Source: Gallionellaceae bacterium
GTDB taxonomy: Bacteria > Pseudomonadota > Gammaproteobacteria > Burkholderiales > Thiobacillaceae
DNA: 64,000 nucleotides
Direction: 5' to 3'
NCBI GenBank assembly: GCA_028714735.1
Contig: JAQTLU010000006.1
Span: forward strand, 76,232-140,231
Under the pieces are notes generated by a model. That model did not search any database, was not told where the DNA came from, and worked only from the letters and a program-made list of their open reading frames with translations. Of this stretch, positions 63,674 to 64,000 are shown piece by piece. Made by a program: the position numbers and the translations under genes. Each line of letters begins with the position of its first letter. Within the stretch, counting starts at the first letter, position 1.

Positions 63674-64000
63674 GGCAAACCCTGTGCTTGATCGCGCTTT
63701 GTCTGTCCGGCCTCAGCCTCGCCGCCGCCGACCCGGTCTATCGCATCGGCGTCCTGGCCAACCGCGGGCCGGATGCCGCCGTCGCGGAATGGTCCGCCCA
63801 CGTGGACTACCTCAACCGCAAGCTCGATCCGCTCAAATTCGAACTGGTACCGCTTTCCTTTCATGACCTGAGCGCGGCCGCGCAGCAGCGGCGCGTGCAG
63901 TTCGTCATCACCAATCCGGGCCATTACATCGAAATCGCCTTTTCCGGATCGGTCAACCGCATCGCCACCCGGCAGATGCTCGGACCGGCCGGCCCCCTGG
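63646..64000 (+). CDS. PhnD-like periplasmic binding protein or sensor N-terminus (3' end off window)
   Basis: 118 codons are visible from the ATG at 63646, with AGGGGGAAG upstream. Signal peptide (hydrophobic 12-26, cut after LAAA), then [57 protein letters not shown], the opening of the phosphate/phosphonate-binding (PhnD-like) fold. This start occurs both in stand-alone binding proteins and in sensor kinases of the TtrS type; the missing C-terminus decides. It overlaps copA by 28 bases. Confidence 0.75.
   Translation, partial: MHKYGEQLLRQTLCLIALCLSGLSLAAADPVYRIGVLANRGPDAAVAEWSAHVDYLNRKLDPLKFELVPLSFHDLSAAAQQRRVQFVITNPGHYIEIAFSGSVNRIATRQMLGPAGPL

Overview
The window is high-GC DNA (roughly two thirds G+C by eye) from a Gram-negative bacterium, most likely a betaproteobacterium. 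The grounds are the surE-pcm-nlpD-rpoS cluster, a hom/thrC/alaA cluster, a nucleotidase of the YrfG type next to rpoS, an orphan SoxY-like sulfur carrier, and protein sequences that read as betaproteobacterial; the genus cannot be told from the sequence alone. No complete insertion sequence, prophage, CRISPR array or rRNA operon is visible. One tRNA (Lys, CUU) lies beside a helicase gene remnant.

Layout. 0-5.2 kb: a DUF1223 protein, a TVP38/TMEM64 membrane protein, a secreted barnase-type RNase with its barstar inhibitor, then a propeptide-like lipoprotein, a subtilisin-type protease with a GlyGly-CTERM tail and a rhombosortase. 5.2-9.8 kb: thrC, hom, alaA (reverse) and a Mth938-domain protein. 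9.8-17.3 kb: a long reverse cluster surE-pcm-nlpD-rpoS-yrfG-crp plus trkH/trkA-like potassium uptake and a YbbO-like SDR. 17.4-21.5 kb: small accessory genes (Met-rich exported protein, ProQ-like RNA chaperone, small lipoprotein, cNMP-rhodanese protein, orphan SoxY), with a frame-shifted VF530 pseudogene. 21.7-25.8 kb: a reverse operon PepSY - two COG4705 membrane proteins - QseB/PmrA-like regulator - histidine kinase, with an 11-bp-period direct repeat upstream that looks like the regulator's binding site.

25.8-28 kb: UvrD-type helicase remnant, tRNA-Lys, lysS. 28.1-36.4 kb: the most striking region, two tandem copies of a three-gene module: outer-membrane beta-barrel, small periplasmic PstS-like binding protein, and a membrane HAMP-PAS-GGDEF-EAL protein whose GGDEF motif is degenerate while the EAL motifs are kept. 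The arrangement suggests an envelope-to-c-di-GMP signalling unit that duplicated and diverged in its periplasmic parts. 36.4-42.6 kb: MoxR-DUF58-transglutaminase operon, then a small PGM-motif protein, an HDOD protein and a FIST sensor protein. 42.7-52.3 kb: nikR and a 2,913-residue cyclic beta-1,2-glucan synthase. 52.7-56.3 kb: HxlR regulator, truncated haemoglobin, hemolysin-III family protein, transglutaminase-like protein, cold-shock protein. 56.4-59.3 kb: cbiM-cbiQ-cbiO nickel/cobalt ECF transporter, which fits with nikR. 59.4-64 kb: a third EAL protein with a degenerate GGDEF domain, a copper P-type ATPase and the start of a PhnD-like periplasmic protein.

Main functional threads: amino-acid biosynthesis, general stress response, c-di-GMP and envelope sensing (three EAL proteins, HDOD, FIST), metal handling (Ni, Cu, Met-rich protein), and envelope proteins with dedicated processing (rhombosortase) or immunity (barstar).
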